Origin: Paenibacillus silvae
GTDB lineage: Bacteria > Bacillota > Bacilli > Paenibacillales > Paenibacillaceae
Length of the DNA: 64,000 bases
Direction: 5' to 3'
Assembly (NCBI RefSeq): GCF_014639235.1
Contig: NZ_BMFU01000004.1
Location: 551,222-615,221 of the forward strand
The position numbers were made by a program, and so were the translations under genes. Under the pieces are notes generated by a model. It was not told the origin of the DNA. It made no database searches and worked only from the letters and a program-made list of their open reading frames with translations. The number at the start of each line of letters is the position of its first letter. Positions within the stretch are counted from its first letter, which is position 1. Shown here in pieces: positions 36,816 through 44,397 of the stretch.

Positions 36816-37394
36816 ATAAAAAATCAATGGAAAGATATAGAGTATCTTCAATTTGGTAATCAAACACAATCAGAAGCTTATCATATTTTATCTAAGCATA
36901 AGATTCTAAAAATCCTTCAAAACTATAACCCTATATTGGTTGGAACTATTCCAATAGGTATTAACATTGAAACTAGTGATCTGGATATTATTTGTGAAGT
37001 AAAGAATTTTGAAGAATTCGAACGACTTTGCAAAGAGCATTTTAGGGATAAACAAGGCTTTTCAATTACAAGAAGAGTAGTAGAAGAGATAGAAAGAATT
37101 AAAATTAACTTTATGATCGAAAACTGGCCTATAGAACTCTTTGGGCAAAACAAATCAACGTCAGAACAAAATGGATATTTACACATGATAATAGAGGATC
37201 GAATGCTAAAACTGTATGGAAAGAAATTCAAAGAACATATTATACACTTGAAATCGACAGGAATGAAAACAGAACCAGCTTTTGCAAAAATATTAAGACT
37301 TGAAGGAGATCCTTATTTAAAGCTTTTAGAAATTAACAATTGGACAGATGAAGAATTAAGAGATTTGTGGGTAGATTCAAACGACGTCGCCTAA
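36816..37394 (+). CDS. DUF4269 nucleotidyltransferase-like protein, cassette 3 (ATA start)
   Basis: 192 residues. The family hallmark is VGTIPIGINIETSDLDIICE, where D-L-D provides the metal-binding pair. The reading frame stays open upstream to ATA at 36816 and encodes WKDIEYLQFGNQTQSEAYHIL, which matches the family N-terminus. AAAGGAGGGAACACC sits right before that ATA, so ATA seems to be the start or a mutated ATG. Without it the next start would cut the domain. The stop codon lies inside attC site 3. Substrate unknown. Confidence 0.7.
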   Translation: MKNQWKDIEYLQFGNQTQSEAYHILSKHKILKILQNYNPILVGTIPIGINIETSDLDIICEVKNFEEFERLCKEHFRDKQGFSITRRVVEEIERIKINFMIENWPIELFGQNKSTSEQNGYLHMIIEDRMLKLYGKKFKEHIIHLKSTGMKTEPAFAKILRLEGDPYLKLLEINNWTDEELRDLWVDSNDVA

Positions 37395-37484
37395 CATAAT
37401 ATTCACGCTGCGGACATACGTCCTTGGTCCGGCATTCGCCGGACACCCGACATACGTCGGGTCGTGAATACAGGAACGTTATGT
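37389..37484 (+). repeat. attC-like site 3 (family I)
   Basis: GTCGCCTAAC at its start is complementary to TTAGGCGAC at the left end of the same cassette (10 bp, best in the array). Three hairpins GGACATACGTCC, TCCGGCATTCGCCGGA, CCGACATACGTCGG follow, then CGTGAATACAGGAAC|GTTATGTG. The stop codon of the gene lies within the R''-like box. Confidence 0.85.
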
Positions 37485-37516
37485 GAAATTCAAAGTACTA
37501 AGTTGGAGGCAGTCAC

Positions 37517-37978
37517 ATGGAAGCAGTTAAAAAAATAGAAAAGATAGAAATGGATTTAAAGGAAAAGATAAAAAGTATTAGACCTAAATTTGTGAGAACA
37601 CGTAGAAAAGCTAGAATATGGAAGATTTTCATTATTTCATTAGGTATTATAACAACTATTACATTAGGAATAAAAGATATATCTTGGGGAAGCACTGTAG
37701 GATTTATTTTGTCTGCTCTTCTTACAGGGGTTACTGCTATTGAAAGCTTATATAATCATGCTTCTAAATCTGTTCAAGAACACGAATACTACGTTAAATT
37801 AACAGATTTGAAACAAGATATAGAATTTTATAAACAAGGCAAAGAATTAGAAGACTATCAGTTGTCAGATGTTAAGGCTTTTTTTGAAGAATTCAAGAAA
37901 ATAAGAACTGAATTTCATAATTTTCGAGTTGAAACTGTAAAAGTATCTTATGAGAATACCAATTCTAAATTAAAATGA
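37517..37978 (+). CDS. Two-TM SLATT-like membrane protein, cassette 4
   Basis: 153 residues: basic N-terminal helix, two membrane helices (about 37-53 and 61-77), then a conserved YNHASKS-type turn and a coiled-coil tail. This order resembles SLATT-domain proteins, which are predicted pore-forming effectors of defence systems. No partner nucleotide-signal gene is in the cassette. The call is by shape; TTGGAGGCAGTCAC precedes the ATG. Confidence 0.5.
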   Translation: MEAVKKIEKIEMDLKEKIKSIRPKFVRTRRKARIWKIFIISLGIITTITLGIKDISWGSTVGFILSALLTGVTAIESLYNHASKSVQEHEYYVKLTDLKQDIEFYKQGKELEDYQLSDVKAFFEEFKKIRTEFHNFRVETVKVSYENTNSKLK

Positions 37979-37997
37979 GAGAATATCAATGAACTTC

Positions 37998-38108
37998 ACC
38001 TAACATTCAAGCAGCGGCTCCGTTGGAGCCTTGGTCTGCGGGAAGGAATTCGGGGAGGTATTTCAGCAGACAACCCCTTCGGGGTTCATGAATACAGAAA
38101 CGTTATAG
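37998..38108 (+). repeat. attC-like site 4 (family II)
   Basis: TTCACCTAAC (one mismatch to the complement of TTATGTGAA at the cassette's left end), ATTCAAGCAGCGGCTCC, GGAGCC, CAGCAGACAACCCC-GGGGTTCATGAATACAGAAAC|GTTATAGG. Confidence 0.8.
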
Positions 38109-38173
38109 GAAATCAGCAAACACACAAAGAGAACTTGTTATATTTAACATATTTTTTGAGGAGAAGTGATTGA

Positions 38174-38641
38174 GTGAATAAAGACATTCTACTTGAATGG
38201 GACATTAAGCATAGTGCGATGAAACGCACGAAAGAAAATTACTGGAAAACCTATAGGAAGTGGCGTGACGAGAATAAAAGCGATTATCATGATACCTTTA
38301 TGGGAAAGTTATATGATGAATTTATAAGTCTTGAAGAGCGTGCTATATACCTAAAATATAGTTTTAATACAACAGAAGCCGTGCTATTTTGCTCAATTAA
38401 TATCTTTTACATAGAAGAGCAAATAGGAACTTATGATATAGAGTTCTTTTTGAACGGTGAGATCGCTGATGATTACCTGGATTTTGGAGACGTATTACTT
38501 AAAGATCGTATGATTAAAGTAAAGTATAATATGAAGACTGCAAGAAGCGCCTTAAAACTGGGATTGGAAGTATCAGATATTTTGAAAATCACAGAAATTC
38601 CATTCAAATATATAGAAATATTAAAAGAAAAATATAGTTGA
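38174..38641 (+). CDS. Hypothetical protein, cassette 5
   Basis: 155 residues, soluble, alternating acidic and aromatic segments (SYNTTEAVLFCSINIFYIEEQIGTYD-like middle). Its C-terminal RMIKVKYNMKTARSALKLGLEVSDILKITEIPF may be a small HTH-like helix pair. GTG start after GAGGAGAAGTGATTGA. I do not recognise it. Single-gene cassette. Confidence 0.5.
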   Translation: MNKDILLEWDIKHSAMKRTKENYWKTYRKWRDENKSDYHDTFMGKLYDEFISLEERAIYLKYSFNTTEAVLFCSINIFYIEEQIGTYDIEFFLNGEIADDYLDFGDVLLKDRMIKVKYNMKTARSALKLGLEVSDILKITEIPFKYIEILKEKYS

Positions 38642-38693
38642 TATAAAGGGAATGGTATAAGAAGTATAACTGATTCGAAGAAGCTGCTGACAT

Positions 38694-38790
38694 CCTATAA
38701 CATAATATTCACGCTGTGGACATTCGTCCTTGATCCGGCATTCGCTGGACACCTAGCATGCGCTAGGTCATGAATACAGGAACGTTATAT
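38694..38790 (+). repeat. attC-like site 5 (family I)
   Basis: CCTATAAC (complement of TTATAGG at the left end), then GGACATTCGTCC, TCCGGCATTCGCTGGA and CCTAGCATGCGCTAGG hairpins, CATGAATACAGGAAC|GTTATATG. Confidence 0.8.
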
Positions 38791-38935
38791 GATAGAAATG
38801 GTGGGGCAACAAAGAGAAAAGGGAAAATGAAAGAAAGCAGATAAGAACGCTTGTGCGGAGATGTAAGAACAGGTAAAATATAGATACAATTGAATCTTGG
38901 GTGGGTATGGTTTCCCTTCGAAAGGAGGTGAAACC

Positions 38936-39028
38936 ATGGAAGTGAAAGATGCGATGACTCTAATGCTGTTATTCGGAACATTCATTCTTGCACTTTTAAC
39001 GTACATCAATAACAACAAGAGAAAATAA
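38936..39028 (+). CDS. Holin-like type I toxin peptide, cassette 6
   Basis: 30 residues, MEVKDAMTLMLLFGTFILAL followed by a polar basic tail ending NNNKRK. One membrane helix plus charged tail is the shape of the putative holin-like toxin family (TxpA/BsrG-type type I toxins). AAAGGAGGTGAAACC precedes the ATG. A strong terminator follows at once and a second hairpin downstream may belong to an antisense RNA antitoxin. Such a toxin would make the cassette self-stabilising. Too short for routine gene calls. Confidence 0.7.
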   Translation: MEVKDAMTLMLLFGTFILALLTYINNNKRK

Positions 39029-39029
39029 A

Positions 39030-39067
39030 AACCCACCCCAAGGTTGACAGCCGAAGGTGGGTTTTTG
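39030..39067. terminator. Terminator of the holin-like toxin gene
   Basis: AACCCACC / GGTGGGTTTTT with a loop of 18 bases; A and T tracts on both sides make it usable from either strand. Confidence 0.85.
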
Positions 39068-39114
39068 TCCTAACTTGACTTAAGAAGGGATTAACCATCC
39101 AAGCCAATTGTACT

Positions 39115-39143
39115 GACCAAGTGTTCGCCGTACTTGGTCTTTA
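39115..39143. other. Hairpin, candidate part of an antisense antitoxin RNA
   Basis: GACCAAGT / ACTTGGTC with a GTTCGCCGT loop followed by CTTTATTT. In type I systems a short RNA overlaps the toxin 3' end; this hairpin lies 90 bp downstream. Its strand and promoter are not determined. Confidence 0.4.
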
Positions 39144-39239
39144 TTTAAGAATATGATAACACATCTGAAAAGATGAATCAAATTAAAAAGAGCAATGAAA
39201 AAGAGCAGATAATAAGCAATATCTAAGAAGAATTTCCAT

Positions 39240-39361
39240 CATATAATATAATATAATATGCACGATGTGGCTCCTTTGGAGTCTTGGCCTGCTGGATGGA
39301 TTTCGGAGGAGCATTTCAGCAGACAACCCCGTTTGGGTTCGTGAATACAACAACGTTATAG
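39240..39361 (+). repeat. attC-like site 6 (family II)
   Basis: ATCATATAA complements TTATATGAT at the left end of the cassette. Then CACGATGTGGCTCC, GGAG, CAGCAGACAACCCC and GGGTTCGTGAATACAACAAC|GTTATAGG. Confidence 0.75.
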
Positions 39362-39395
39362 GAAATTATGGCAAGTTCAAAAAAGGAGTTGTTCA

Positions 39396-40064
39396 ATGAA
39401 AATTATAAGTCCAATAATTATATGTGTAATTTTACTTCTCATTTTTGGTTGTTCTGATTTCAAAAGAGAAAATTCCTCAATCACTGATAAAAATCCTTCG
39501 ATAGAACCCCCAACGACAATTGCAAATTCAGAATCAGATTCTACAGAAGAAGTGGTATCAACTGATCCGCCAGTTTCAACTCCTGAATTAGGAAATATTA
39601 AAGAAGATAAATATTATTCAATAAAATATAAACAATCCCTTGTTCAACTGAGAGATGATGAAAAGACTGTAGTGCATATATTAGGGGAGCCTGACGAAGC
39701 TTCTCAAGTTAAGCAGCTCGGTGATGGTGCAGATACCTTTAGTGATATGTATTCTAAGCATCTTTATTATAGTGGATTAACATTAAAGTTTCTGGGAATG
39801 GAAAAAAGCAGTCTATGGCTTTCAGAAATTATTTTAGATAAGAATGAATATGAAACATCTGAAGGGATAAAAGTTGGGGATCATTTAGAAAAATTGAAGA
39901 ATGCATATTCAAATATTAAATATGAAAAACTGAAGACGATTGACAACAAACCAAATTTAAAGATATATGAATACTTTCAAGGTGATCTTGGATTTTTCGC
40001 AGAATTTATTGTTAATGAGAGTGATGTCATAGAAGAGATTCATATGTATTTTCTTTTCGATTAA
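39396..40064 (+). CDS. Predicted lipoprotein, cassette 7
   Basis: 222 residues. A signal peptide ends in a lipobox (IFGC, Cys19), then an acidic, Ser/Thr/Pro-rich linker of about 45 residues and a globular domain. The domain reads VQLRDDEKTVVHILGEPDEA and resembles repeats of small outer-face domains (SmpA/OmlA-like beta strands) seen in Firmicute lipoproteins. Function unknown. AAAGGAGTTGTTCA precedes the ATG. Confidence 0.65.
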   Translation: MKIISPIIICVILLLIFGCSDFKRENSSITDKNPSIEPPTTIANSESDSTEEVVSTDPPVSTPELGNIKEDKYYSIKYKQSLVQLRDDEKTVVHILGEPDEASQVKQLGDGADTFSDMYSKHLYYSGLTLKFLGMEKSSLWLSEIILDKNEYETSEGIKVGDHLEKLKNAYSNIKYEKLKTIDNKPNLKIYEYFQGDLGFFAEFIVNESDVIEEIHMYFLFD

Positions 40065-40098
40065 TTGAGTATCCAGTAACCCAGGAAGGCCGGAACAT

Positions 40099-40283
40099 CC
40101 TACAACACGAGATTCACGATGCGGGCATGTGTCCTTGGTCTGGCGAAAGTTGAATTCGATTCGGGGAGGCAATTGCAGTTGCAGGGAAGCGGATTCAGCC
40201 GGACACATCCAACTCCCTAACCGCATCGCGGTCGTCCTTCTGGCTTAAGGGATTTGGACGTCGTGAATACAAGATCGTTATAA
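40099..40283 (+). repeat. attC-like site 7 (long)
   Basis: TCCTACAAC, complement of TTATAGGA at the left end of the cassette with one mismatch. About 185 bp with an inserted segment; ends CGTGAATACAAGATC|GTTATAA. Confidence 0.7.
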
Positions 40284-40331
40284 AACAGAACGTAAATCAT
40301 ATTTTCAAAAACTCAAAAGAAGGTGAGTTAA

Positions 40332-40801
40332 ATGAAGCAAGGCGCTATGTTTGATTCAGAAAGAAAATAGATACCTATTGACTAGAGAATGGGATAGTAC
40401 GCTACCTAAGCTATTATACATAATGTTAAATCCCAGTATAGCAAATGAAAGCTCAGAGGATCAGACCTCAAGACAATGTCTATTCTTTGCAAACAAATTT
40501 CAATATGGATCACTTGAAGTAGTCAATCTCTATAGTTTGATATCAACTGATCCAAAAAGGCTTAATAGACCCTGTAGGGCTTGAAACAGACAAGTACATT
40601 ATAGAAGCAGCATTAAGAGCCGATAGAGTGGTCGTAGCATGGGGCGAAAAACATTTCTTTAACAAAAGAGACAAAAAAGTAATGGAATGATTGAGGAATA
40701 AAGGAATCAAACTATTTTGCTTAAAGAAGGCTAAGTCTGGTCATCCTAGACATCCTTCAAGACTTGGACACGACATAGATGAACTGATTTATTTTGGATG
40801 A
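40332..40801 (+). pseudogene. Broken DUF1643 gene, cassette 8
   Basis: Frame pieces: MKQGAMFDSERK, then after a frameshift RYLLTREWDSTLPKLLYIML through VVNLYSLISTDPKRLN, then after another shift VGLETDKYIIEAALRADRVV, an in-frame TGA, and finally GIKLFCLKKAKSGHPRHPSR. All parts together cover a DUF1643 protein of about 150 residues. At least two frameshifts and one nonsense codon make it non-functional. DUF1643 proteins are common cargo of mobile elements; role unknown. Confidence 0.75.
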
Positions 40802-40907
40802 TTATTCAAGCGGCGGCTCCTTCGGAGCCACGGTCTGCTGGATGCATTTTGTGCAGGGAATACGGCAGACAACCCCGTTGGGGTTCATGAGTACAGGAAC
40901 GTTACAC
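40797..40907 (+). repeat. attC-like site 8 (family II, damaged R'')
   Basis: ATTCAAGCGGCGGCTCC-TTC-GGAGCC, CTGCTGGAT, CGGCAGACAACCCC-GGGGTTCATGAGTACAGGAAC|GTTACACG. The R''-like box reads GATGATT, no longer matching the cassette's own left end. Confidence 0.7.
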
Positions 40908-40958
40908 GAGAATTCTTGAAAAGAAAAAAGCAGTTAGGATTTCCTAACTACCATATCT

Positions 40959-41322
40959 TTAAAATCGATATTCAATTGCAAAGTCAATAAAAAAAACCAC
41001 ACCTAAGATTCCATCAAAACCATAAGGTTCTTTTGTTTGTCCAAGCTGAATGATGAATTCATTTAATATATGGTGGTTTAAGGTCTACTGAGTGAACGGG
41101 CTGTTGAAATGAAAGTTCGCTTTGACCTCCAATTTCATACATTCAAACTGCACGACCTTGTATAGGATCAATAGTTAGACTTTTAGGTTCGATTAAATCA
41201 ATATCAAAGATGGTAGTTGCACATCCTGTATCCAATAAGACGTTGGGAAGCAAGACAGATTGATTTTGATAAGTGAATAAAACTTCAATAATAGGAAGGC
41301 CATTGACTAATCTTATGTTCAT
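40959..41322 (-). pseudogene. Broken retropepsin-like aspartyl protease gene, antisense
   Basis: On the minus strand: MNIRLVNGLPIIEVLFTYQN then VLLDTGCATTIFD, the D-T-G active site of a retroviral-type protease. A TGA follows QGRAV; the frame continues YEIGGQSELSF, then shifts before EFIIQLGQTKEPYGFDGILG. So one nonsense codon and one frameshift. It is the only gene-like object opposite to the array direction. Confidence 0.7.
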
Positions 41323-41330
41323 CGAAGACC

Positions 41331-41669
41331 TCTGCTGTTATTACAACAGGGGGTAAATTGAAAGCAAAATATGTGATTCATACGGTAGGGCCTGTATGGA
41401 ATGGCGGTAACAACAATGAAGCAGAGAAACTAAAAAATTGTTATATAAATACTTTGAAACTGGCGGTACATAACCATCTTCAAAGTATCTCAATTCCGAA
41501 TATAAGCACTGGAATATACAAATATCCAAAGAGAGAAGCATCCGAAATAGCAATCAACACAGTGGCAGAATTTATTAATAGTAATGAATCGATATTGCAT
41601 ATTCAGTTCGTTTGCTTTGATGACGAGAACTATGAGATCTATAAAGAGAGTTTGAAGAAATATGTGTAA
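41331..41669 (+). pseudogene. 5'-truncated macro domain gene, cassette 9
   Basis: The remaining 112 codons (SAVITTGGKLKAKYVIHTVG, then NGGNNNEAEKLKNCYINTLKLA and SISIPNISTGIYKYP) are the last two thirds of an ADP-ribose-binding macro domain. The start and the first strands are missing: the frame joins the antisense protease remnant abruptly. No start with a ribosome-binding site remains. The core GxxNxxVG-type region upstream is lost, so it is likely inactive. Confidence 0.7.
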
Positions 41670-41680
41670 GTTACTCGAGA

Positions 41681-41847
41681 AGTGTTACCATGGAGATAAT
41701 ATCATATCCACACTTCGGCCCGGTGGTCTCTCGGTACGCAATAAGCAACTGGCAGGGAAGCAGATTCAGCGGACACATCCGCACCGACTTAAGGCTCCTG
41801 GCGGAGCCTTAAGTCGGTGCGACGTCGTAGATACAGGAACGTTATCT
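41681..41847 (+). repeat. attC-like site 9 (contains an 18-bp palindrome)
   Basis: GTGTTAC start (partial complement of TTACACG at the left end), then a degraded middle, GGACACATCC and an 18-bp perfect inverted repeat, then CGTCGTAGATACAGGAAC|GTTATCTG. Longest hairpin of any site in the array. Confidence 0.7.
41781..41820. repeat. Perfect 18-bp-arm palindrome
   Basis: GCACCGACTTAAGGCTCC then TGGC then its exact complement. It lies inside attC site 9. A 36-bp hairpin with a 4-nt loop could also act as a transcription stop or recombination hotspot. It is not followed by a T run. Confidence 0.85.
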
Positions 41848-41876
41848 GAAACTGGCAAGATTGAAAGGAGAAAAAA

Positions 41877-42341
41877 ATGATACTTGGATTATATGAAGCA
41901 CATTTACCGGTGAGCAATTTACAACAATCTATTGAATTTTACTCTAAGCTAGGATTAGAACTGGCTTGGAGAGATGAAGATACAGCTTTCTTCTGGATTG
42001 AAAAAGAAAAGAGTTGGGTGGGGCTATGGCAGGGCGAAGAGCATAAAACAGCATATCATCCATCATTAAGGCATATCGCCTTTCGAGTAAGTTATGAAGA
42101 TCTTCGAGAGAGTGTGAAATGGCTTCAAACGATTGAAATAGAACCAGTTCCATTTGGGAAGAGAGATTCCATAGATCCATTTGTTAGACCTAACCAAGGA
42201 AATGCTTCAGTCTACTTCAATGATCCAGATGGTAATAGTTTAGAACTAATGTGTTTTGTGAATGTACCTAAGAACCTGAAGAATATATCCAATAAATTAT
42301 CAATAGAAGAATGGGAAGACCTTGTGAAAGAAAAAAATTAG
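41877..42341 (+). CDS. VOC-family (glyoxalase/bleomycin-resistance) protein, cassette 10
   Basis: 154 residues. Two beta-alpha-beta-beta-beta modules: EAHLPVSNLQQSIEFYSKLG opens the first, HIAFRVSYEDL the second, and VYFNDPDGNSLELM closes it. His and Glu ligands sit in the usual places (HLPV, HIAF, SLELM). VOC proteins include fosfomycin and bleomycin resistance enzymes; which one is not clear. GAAAGGAGAAAAAA precedes the ATG. Confidence 0.78.
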   Translation: MILGLYEAHLPVSNLQQSIEFYSKLGLELAWRDEDTAFFWIEKEKSWVGLWQGEEHKTAYHPSLRHIAFRVSYEDLRESVKWLQTIEIEPVPFGKRDSIDPFVRPNQGNASVYFNDPDGNSLELMCFVNVPKNLKNISNKLSIEEWEDLVKEKN

Positions 42342-42374
42342 AGCGACTGCCGGGCCAAAAATATATGTCCGTAG

Positions 42375-42452
42375 CGTGGATATTATGTCATCTTATGCTG
42401 GCACTTCTTGACACTCAGCACACGCTGAGTCGTGAATACAGGAACGTTAGGC
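42375..42452 (+). repeat. attC-like site 10 (left half degraded)
   Basis: Right half is clear: ACTCAGCACACGCTGAGT hairpin, CGTGAATACAGGAAC|GTTAGGC. The left half (CGTGGATATTATGTC) no longer shows an R''-like box. Confidence 0.65.
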
Positions 42453-42498
42453 GAAATATTGCCATGACTTATATGATCGTAAAAGACAGAGGTGACGT

Positions 42499-43026
42499 AT
42501 GGGGTTTCACTCAAAGAAAGATAGGGAATTTAAACCAGATACATTGTCTATAGAGATGAGAATAGAGACGAGAAAAACATACAAGAACATAACAAGAGTA
42601 AAGGGGCGAATGGTTCCTATCGTTGATTGGAGACTCCTCATATATATCAATGAGAATAAACTAGATGAAGATGAAGTATTTGTAGTGGAAGAATTTTTTG
42701 AATCCTTACTTAGTCCTGGGATATATCCTTTATTTACATGTACCTGCGGAATATTTGGTTGTGGCGGTTACTATGTAGAAGTAGTCCATGACGCCGACAG
42801 AATAATTTGGTTAACTGAGCAATCTCCTTTCAATAATCAGACTATCAAAAGTTCAAACAAGTTTATCTTCTCACGGGATCAGATTTTTGAATTTTCTAGA
42901 GAATTAATACAAAAGTTTGAGCACCTTAAAAGCATAATGGATGCCAATGAATTAGAATTAAATTTTGATATTGAAAGATACAGTCGGATAGCTACTGAAC
43001 ATTGGAGAAAGAAAGACAAATTGTAA
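42499..43026 (+). CDS. Hypothetical protein with CTCGIFGCGG motif, cassette 11
   Basis: 175 residues. The middle has a compact cysteine cluster FTCTCGIFGCGGYYVEV, suggestive of a metal or redox site. The rest is soluble with aromatic and acidic patches; no membrane helix. AGAGGTGACGT precedes the ATG. I do not recognise the family. Single-gene cassette. Confidence 0.55.
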   Translation: MGFHSKKDREFKPDTLSIEMRIETRKTYKNITRVKGRMVPIVDWRLLIYINENKLDEDEVFVVEEFFESLLSPGIYPLFTCTCGIFGCGGYYVEVVHDADRIIWLTEQSPFNNQTIKSSNKFIFSRDQIFEFSRELIQKFEHLKSIMDANELELNFDIERYSRIATEHWRKKDKL

Positions 43027-43054
43027 TGATTGTTAAGCAGTATAGAAGATGTTG

Positions 43055-43142
43055 AAAATCTACGCTGCGGACATTCGTCCTTGGTCTGGCATTGGCCAGA
43101 CACCCAGCATACGTTGGGTCGTGAATACAGGAACGTCATCCG
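43055..43142 (+). repeat. attC-like site 11 (family I)
   Basis: CTACGCTGCGGACATTCGTCC, TCTGGCATTGGCCAGA, CCCAGCATACGTTGGG, CGTGAATACAGGAAC|GTCATCCG. The R''-like box is lost and the crossover core reads GTCA instead of GTTA. Confidence 0.7.
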
Positions 43143-43185
43143 AAACCATAGAAATGCTTCTTAAAAGAACAGGGGTCTAACTATT

Positions 43186-43623
43186 ATGATTGTTTTTAAA
43201 GAGATTTTAAATAAGGTTAGTTTTGAAGCAGTTTGGAATGTAATGATGGAATATTATTCTGATATGTATAAGTCCAAGAATAAATATCAAACAGTTTATG
43301 AGTCATTGTTTTCACAAAGCCCTGCAAGGAATGTAGAGGAAATGATTATCTATATAGACGTGGTTGATTCTAATGATTCTTTCAATGAAAAAAATATCGA
43401 ATATCGAGTGCACGGAAAAAATAGCTCTCTCGAATGGAAGGGATACTGGGATCTTTCCGCAAGTAACTGGGAGGATTGGCTAGGGTTTTATGTGGATCAA
43501 CAAGTGCTTGAAAGTTTTTCGGACGAACACATTGTAGCACTTTGTTTGTATGAAATGACTTGGTTTGGTTTTTCAGAAGAACAGATAAAGAATAGTACTG
43601 ATAATCTTGAAAATGAAGAATGA
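43186..43623 (+). CDS. Hypothetical protein (DUF6557-like), cassette 12
   Basis: 145 residues. Acidic, soluble, with KEILNKVSFEAVWNVMMEYY and LSASNWEDWLGFYVDQQVLES near the C-terminus, which recalls the small immunity-like DUF6557/DUF4240 group. The assignment is weak. No good ribosome-binding site (only AGGGG 11 bases upstream), so it may be poorly expressed. Single-gene cassette. Confidence 0.5.
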   Translation: MIVFKEILNKVSFEAVWNVMMEYYSDMYKSKNKYQTVYESLFSQSPARNVEEMIIYIDVVDSNDSFNEKNIEYRVHGKNSSLEWKGYWDLSASNWEDWLGFYVDQQVLESFSDEHIVALCLYEMTWFGFSEEQIKNSTDNLENEE

Positions 43624-43654
43624 CTTATGAGGACATGCAAGGAAGACAATGGCA

Positions 43655-43765
43655 TCAAATAACAAAATATTCGAGCCGGCTACTGACGGAGTCTTGGTCT
43701 ACAGGAAGGATATCGGAGAGGAATTTCAGCAGACTTCAGGGTTCCTAAATACGGGAACGTTGTAG
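43655..43765 (+). repeat. attC-like site 12 (family II, degraded)
   Basis: AAATAACAAAATATTCGAG start, GTCTTGGTCT, CAGCAGACTTC, CCTAAATACGGGAAC|GTTGTAGG. The arm TGAATACAG has become TAAATACGG. Confidence 0.6.
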
Positions 43766-43905
43766 GAAATCGGCGCAAGATTTTAATAAATAAAATCTAT
43801 TTAAATTCATTGTTGAATTAAAGGGAAATCTTGCCAAAGCGAACAAGGATATTTCAATGGAAATGCAAAATATTTTAATTCAAAGTATTTTAAGAGAGGA
43901 AAAAA

Positions 43906-44361
43906 ATGATTACATTAGATTTAATGAATTCTACCGAATTCCAGGAGTATCTAAATTCAGCAATTAAAAGCTATGCAGAAAGCAACGTTCAATCTGGTAA
44001 TTGGAGTGAGCAGGAATCAATCAGTAAGGCAACAGAACAATACGCACAACTTTTGCCGGATGACGAGAAAACTCCTAACAATAAATTATTTACAATCCGT
44101 TTTGATGGCAAAGAGGTTGGCATGATTTGGTTGGCATTGAAACCAAACAACAAGGGGTTTATCTACGATATAAGGATTAAGGAAGATTACCGAGGACGTG
44201 GATTTGGTAAGAAAGCGATGGAGGATATAGAAAAAGCGGGCAGAGAATTAGGCATAAAGAGTATAGGACTTCACGTCTTTGCTCATAATCCAATAGCCCG
44301 TAGCTTATATGAAAAGCTAGGCTACAAAGAAACGAGCGTTGTAATGGAAAAAAAATTATAA
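43906..44361 (+). CDS. GNAT-family N-acetyltransferase, cassette 13
   Basis: 151 residues. DIRIKEDYRGRGFGKKAMEDI is the acetyl-CoA loop (RGRGFG) and YEKLGYKETSVVMEK the C-terminal substrate strand. N-terminal 60 residues are helical. GNATs are the most common cargo of this island (seven including a fragment). Substrate unknown. The start has no strong site: AGAGAGGAAAAAA. Confidence 0.8.
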   Translation: MITLDLMNSTEFQEYLNSAIKSYAESNVQSGNWSEQESISKATEQYAQLLPDDEKTPNNKLFTIRFDGKEVGMIWLALKPNNKGFIYDIRIKEDYRGRGFGKKAMEDIEKAGRELGIKSIGLHVFAHNPIARSLYEKLGYKETSVVMEKKL

Positions 44362-44397
44362 TCTCAAAAGCTTGTTCAAAAAAAGATGTGAATTCAA

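Noticed and set aside
35426..43765. The regularly spaced repeats as a CRISPR array
   Set aside because: The units are 80-185 bp and separated by 0.5-1.2 kb genes, not 25-40-bp spacers; no cas genes are present.
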